Assembly: GCA_964650695.1 (NCBI GenBank) | Contig: CAZYVA010000070.1 | Location: 1-9,526, forward strand | DNA from: CAZYVA01 sp964650695 | GTDB taxonomy: Bacteria; Bacillota; Clostridia; Lachnospirales; Lachnospiraceae | Length of the DNA stretch: 9,526 bases | Direction of reading: 5' to 3' | In this document: in pieces, positions 7,011-9,526 of the stretch | How the letters are laid out: every line of letters starts with the position of its first letter | Numbering within the stretch: position 1 is the first letter of the stretch | Made by a program: the position numbers and the translations under genes | Notes under the pieces: model-generated | Told to the model about the DNA's origin: nothing | Databases searched by the model: none | What the model saw: only the letters and a program-made list of their open reading frames with translations

Positions 7011-8216
7011 ATGACAAAAATTCAAATGCAAAATCCTATTGTGGAGATGGACGGGGATGAGATGACAAGGATCCTCTGGAAGCTGGTTAAGGAAAAGCTT
7101 TTGGAGCCTTTTGTGGAGCTGAATACAGAATACTACGACCTGGGACTGATGCACAGAAACGAGACGGACGACCAGGTGACCGTTGACGCTGCCCTGGCGG
7201 TAAAAAAACATAAGGTTGCGGTAAAATGCGCGACGATCACGCCGAACGCGGCGCGGGTGGAAGAGTATAGCCTGAAAGAGATGTGGAAGAGCCCGAACGG
7301 CACCATCCGCGCGATCCTGGACGGGACGGTGTTCCGCGCCCCGATCGTCGTGAATGGGATCGAGCCGAATGTAAAAAGCTGGAAAAAGCCGATCACAATC
7401 GCAAGGCACGCTTACGGGGACGTATATAAAAACACGGAGATGAAAATACCAGGGGCGGGGAAAGCGGAGCTGGTCTATACGGCAAAAGACGGGAGCGAGT
7501 TGCGTGAAACGATCCATGAATTTGACGGACCCGGCATCCTGCAGGGGATGCACAATACAAGCCGTTCAATCGAGAGCTTCGCGAGGAGCTGTTTCCAGTA
7601 CGCATTAGATACACGCCAGGATCTGTGGTTTGCCACAAAAGACACCATCTCCAAAACATACGACCATACTTTCAAAGATATTTTCCAGGATACCTACGAG
7701 GCAGGATACCGGGAAAAGTTCCGGAAGGAGGGGATTGTGTATTTCTATACCCTGATCGACGACGCGGTTGCGCGCGTGATGAAGTCGGAGGGCGGATACA
7801 TCTGGGCGTGCAAGAACTATGACGGCGATGTGATGCGCGATATGGTTTCTTCCGCTTTCGGATCGCTGGCGATGATGACTTCTGTGCTTGTCTCACCGGA
7901 GGGGTATTATGAATATGAGGCAGCGCACGGGACGGTACAGAAGCATTATTATAAATACCTGAACCATGAGGAGACCTCCACAAATTCTGTGGCAACGATT
8001 TTCGCATGGACCGGGGCGCTCAAAAAGCGCGGGGAGCTGGACGGAAACGATGCGTTGGCTGCATTTGCAAAAAAACTGGAACAGGCGGCAGTCGCAGCCA
8101 TTGAGGAAGGGAAGATGACGCAGGACCTGGCGCGGATCACGACACTGGAGCATCCAACAGTATTAAGCAGCGAAGGGTTCATTGAAGCGGTTGCAGAAAA
8201 GCTGCGGGAGTTATAG
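7011..8216 (+). CDS. icd: Isocitrate dehydrogenase (NADP), eukaryote-like dimeric type
   Basis: A 401-residue cytoplasmic enzyme for oxidative decarboxylation of isocitrate to 2-oxoglutarate with NADPH formation, using Mg or Mn. It resembles human IDH1/2 far more than E. coli Icd along its whole length. The isocitrate site motif SPNGTIR (94-100) is present, with Arg109 in DGTVFR and Arg132 in ARHAYGDVY, the counterpart of the IDH1 Arg132 hotspot. Tyr139 and Lys210 fit the catalytic Tyr/Lys pair. The metal-binding acids lie in LIDD (248-251) and NYDGD (269-273). HGTVQKH at 306-312 places Lys311-His312 where human IDH1 has Arg314-His315 contacting the 2'-phosphate, which favours NADP. The gene starts 32 bases after ilvA with GGAGGGAG at 6994-7001. 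Without citrate synthase or aconitase genes adjacent, its likely job is 2-oxoglutarate supply for glutamate. Confidence 0.96.
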   Translation: MTKIQMQNPIVEMDGDEMTRILWKLVKEKLLEPFVELNTEYYDLGLMHRNETDDQVTVDAALAVKKHKVAVKCATITPNAARVEEYSLKEMWKSPNGTIRAILDGTVFRAPIVVNGIEPNVKSWKKPITIARHAYGDVYKNTEMKIPGAGKAELVYTAKDGSELRETIHEFDGPGILQGMHNTSRSIESFARSCFQYALDTRQDLWFATKDTISKTYDHTFKDIFQDTYEAGYREKFRKEGIVYFYTLIDDAVARVMKSEGGYIWACKNYDGDVMRDMVSSAFGSLAMMTSVLVSPEGYYEYEAAHGTVQKHYYKYLNHEETSTNSVATIFAWTGALKKRGELDGNDALAAFAKKLEQAAVAAIEEGKMTQDLARITTLEHPTVLSSEGFIEAVAEKLREL

Positions 8217-8265
8217 GGAAGAATCATCGGCGAAAAAAATGAGAGGAAAGGCAAGGATTTATGTT

Positions 8266-8610
8266 ATGAATCAGTCAAAAGATATGATGGAGACAGCTTA
8301 CCACGCACTGGCCGGGAAAAAGGGGGTGGACATCCAGGTGATCGATATCTCAAAGGTTTCGGTCATGACGGATTATTTTGTCATCACCCACGGGACCAGC
8401 AGCAGCCAGGTAGACGCGCTTGTGGACAGCGTAAAGGAACAGATGGAACGGGCCGGGTATGCCATCCGGCAGCAGGAGGGCGGACGGAAAGGGAGCTGGA
8501 TCCTGCTGGATTATGGGGATGTCATTGTGCATGTCTTTGATAAGGAGAGCCGCCCGTTCTATAGCCTGGAAAGGATCTGGAGCGATGGGGAGAAGGTCCA
8601 GGTGCAGTGA
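8266..8610 (+). CDS. rsfS: Ribosomal silencing factor RsfS
   Basis: A 114-residue protein of the RsfS/YbeB/Iojap family. Family members bind ribosomal protein uL14 on the large subunit and block subunit joining, slowing translation when nutrients run short. Family features visible are MTDYFVITHGTSSSQ (34-48), the GSWILLDYGDVIVHVF core (76-91) and the end motif RPFYSLERIW (96-105). The frame is open upstream as far as 8182 inside icd, and an ATG at 8239 is also possible. I chose 8266 because homologues start near this point and AAGGA at 8253-8257 lies 8 bases before it. It begins 49 bases after icd with no terminator between, so it is probably the last gene of the plus-strand run. The usual neighbours nadD and yqeK are not in the window. 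Confidence 0.93.
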   Translation: MNQSKDMMETAYHALAGKKGVDIQVIDISKVSVMTDYFVITHGTSSSQVDALVDSVKEQMERAGYAIRQQEGGRKGSWILLDYGDVIVHVFDKESRPFYSLERIWSDGEKVQVQ

Positions 8611-8646
8611 TAAAAGATCCCCATGTAAACCGACGGGCAGCTTCCG

Positions 8647-8674
8647 GCGGGTGGTTCCAAAAAGAACCACCCGC
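8647..8674. terminator. Hairpin between convergent rsfS and lexA
   Basis: A perfect 11-bp inverted repeat, GCGGGTGGTTC (8647-8657) and GAACCACCCGC (8664-8674), encloses a CAAAAA loop. It lies 36 bases after the rsfS stop and 2 bases beyond the lexA stop codon, in the right place to end both transcripts. Neither side has a good T run (plus side GGTCACTTTATAA; minus side none), so it may stall or protect 3' ends instead of working as a textbook intrinsic terminator. Confidence 0.6.
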
Positions 8675-8676
8675 GG

Positions 8677-9294
8677 TCACTTTATAAAGCGGAACACCCC
8701 GATCACTTTCCCTAAAATCACGCAGTCCGTCACAAAAATCGGATCCATCGTATCGTTTTCCGGCTGGAGGCGGATAGCCTTTTTTTCCTTATAAAACGTC
8801 TTTACCGTGGCTTCCTCCTCGATCAGCACCGCGGCCATCTCGCCGTTGGAGGCGGTATCCTGCTTCTGGACAAGCACATAATCACCGTCCAGGATCCCCG
8901 CGTTCACCATGCTTTCCCCGTGTACCTTCAGCATGAACGTCTGCTTATCCGGCATGAATTCCATCGGGATCGGGAAATAATTTTCAATGTTCTGCTGCGC
9001 GAGTATCGGCTCCCCGGCGGCGACATGCCCGACCATCGGAACCTGCGCGACCTCGCGGCGCATGAACTGGAACTCATCATCCAGGATCTCGATCGCACGC
9101 GGCTTTGCCGGATCCCTGCGGATGTACCCTTTTTTCTCCAGCGTCTCCAAATGGGAGTGGACGGAGGACGTGGATTTCAAATGGACGGCCTCGCAGATGT
9201 CCCGGACGGAGGGGGGGAACCCCTGTTTTAAAATCCGGGTTTTGATGTATTCCAGGATTTCTGTTTGCTTTGCGCTGATTTTTTTATCTTCCAT
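8677..9294 (-). CDS. lexA: LexA repressor, SOS response
   Basis: A 205-residue transcription repressor and self-cleaving serine protease. RecA filaments on single-stranded DNA trigger cleavage and so release SOS genes. The N-terminal winged helix (about 1-65) includes the recognition stretch TSSVHSHLETLEKKGYIRR. The cleavage site is Ala93-Gly94 in HVAAGEP. The catalytic dyad is Ser128 in HGESM and Lys165 in EATVKTFY. The C-terminal S24 peptidase-like domain runs to VIGVFRFIK, and the length is normal. The ATG at 9294 is preceded by AGGGGGA (9301-9307, minus strand) with 6 bases of spacing. The frame stays open upstream to 9480, but that part contains the promoter and SOS box and does not resemble LexA. 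A SOS box in its promoter indicates autorepression, as is known for lexA in other bacteria. Confidence 0.97.
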   Translation of the reverse strand: MEDKKISAKQTEILEYIKTRILKQGFPPSVRDICEAVHLKSTSSVHSHLETLEKKGYIRRDPAKPRAIEILDDEFQFMRREVAQVPMVGHVAAGEPILAQQNIENYFPIPMEFMPDKQTFMLKVHGESMVNAGILDGDYVLVQKQDTASNGEMAAVLIEEEATVKTFYKEKKAIRLQPENDTMDPIFVTDCVILGKVIGVFRFIK

Positions 9295-9330
9295 TGAAAA
9301 TCCCCCTGTCGGTTCCTGTACAATATTTCT

Positions 9331-9344
9331 GTATGTTATCATAC
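9331..9344. repeat. 14-bp palindrome over the lexA -10
   Basis: GTATG-TTAT-CATAC is a perfect 5-bp inverted repeat with a 4-base centre, covering the predicted -10 hexamer and the likely transcription start. It has the geometry of an operator half-site pair but not the GAAC/GTTC sequence of an SOS box. It could bind a second regulator or be chance in AT-rich promoter DNA. Confidence 0.4.
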
Positions 9345-9366
9345 CACAGGAATCCGGGGAAAGCAA
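9338..9366 (-). promoter_or_regulatory. lexA promoter (-35 and -10)
   Basis: On the minus strand TTGCTT (9366-9361) and TATGAT (9343-9338) are separated by 17 bases, close to the sigma-A consensus TTGACA-17-TATAAT. Transcription would start near 9331, giving a leader of about 36 bases with the Shine-Dalgarno site in it. Confidence 0.65.
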
Positions 9367-9377
9367 ACAAATGTTCA
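9364..9377 (-). promoter_or_regulatory. LexA-binding SOS box upstream of lexA
   Basis: The minus strand reads TGAACATTTGTTTG. Against the Gram-positive SOS box CGAACRNRYGTTYG it matches at 12 of 14 positions, missing only the first base and one central purine. It overlaps the 5' half of the predicted -35 element, so bound LexA would block RNA polymerase. Autoregulation is the established pattern for lexA; the site itself is predicted from sequence only. Confidence 0.65.
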
Positions 9378-9472
9378 CCGCTAAATCAGAATATTCCTCC
9401 TTAATATTCTTCTTCTTTGAAGCTGTCAGCGGACAAGGCAAAGGAAAATACAGATTTATTAAGAAATAAGAG

Positions 9473-9513
9473 AAGCCCACGCCTCCGAACTTTCTTACCG
9501 GAAGCGTGGGCTT
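9473..9513 (-). terminator. Intrinsic terminator of a gene beyond the window
   Basis: AAGCCCACGC (9473-9482) pairs perfectly with GCGTGGGCTT (9504-9513), and TCCG/CGGA inside (9484-9487 with 9499-9502) can extend the stem. On the minus strand it is followed by CTCTTATTTCTT, T-rich, whereas the plus side (TGACTATACTATT) is poorer. No plus-strand gene ends nearby, so it most likely terminates a minus-strand gene located past 9526 and insulates lexA from it. Confidence 0.7.
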
Positions 9514-9526
9514 TGACTATACTATT

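Noticed and set aside
8182..8265. Longer RsfS starting inside icd at 8182
   Set aside because: The extra 28 residues are not family-like, and the ATG at 8266 has a Shine-Dalgarno at proper spacing and gives the usual length.
9295..9480. N-terminal extension of lexA starting at 9480
   Set aside because: The frame is open but the extra residues do not look like LexA, and the stretch holds the promoter, SOS box and Shine-Dalgarno site. LexA proteins begin at the winged helix, matching the start at 9294.

Overview
This looks like an ordinary chromosomal housekeeping stretch from a Firmicute of class Clostridia. My best guess is the Lachnospiraceae, from protein character and gene order, not from any database search. 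The order acyl carrier protein - RNase III - SMC - FtsY is the classic Firmicute arrangement (Bacillus has plsX-fabD-fabG-acpA-rncS-smc-ftsY). The DNA is moderately GC-rich, with many G/C-ending codons throughout, and no gene looks foreign in base or codon use. No mobile element, CRISPR array, tRNA or rRNA was seen.

Layout. Bases 1-76 hold a leader hairpin just before acpP (77-313). A strong intrinsic terminator follows acpP at 341-364. Then rnc (470-1195) and smc (1186-4746) overlap by 10 bp, and ftsY (4759-5694) follows 12 bp after smc. After a 65-bp gap with a tandem 12-bp repeat comes a threonine ammonia-lyase gene (5760-6978). It is broken by a 2-base frameshift exactly at the codons around its catalytic PLP lysine. 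Next are icd (7011-8216; eukaryote-like NADP isocitrate dehydrogenase) and rsfS (8266-8610). An 11-bp perfect inverted repeat separates rsfS from the convergent lexA gene (8677-9294, minus strand). The lexA promoter region (9295-9400) has recognisable -35 and -10 elements, a LexA-type SOS box over the -35, and a second palindrome over the -10. A terminator hairpin at 9473-9513 probably ends a minus-strand gene lying beyond the window.

How the genes relate. acpP serves fatty-acid and phospholipid synthesis. rnc processes double-stranded RNA, smc condenses and helps segregate the chromosome, and ftsY targets ribosome-SRP complexes to the membrane. ilvA and icd are carbon/nitrogen metabolism genes: 2-oxobutanoate for isoleucine and 2-oxoglutarate for glutamate. 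They sit where Bacillus has ylxM-ffh. rsfS damps translation under starvation, and lexA controls the SOS response from its own divergent unit. All seven plus-strand genes have tight spacing and good Shine-Dalgarno sites. I see no internal terminator after 364 until 8647, so rnc to rsfS may be transcribed together.

I found no previously undescribed system. The items most worth a second look are the ilvA frameshift, the two hairpins bracketing acpP, and the two palindromes in the lexA promoter.
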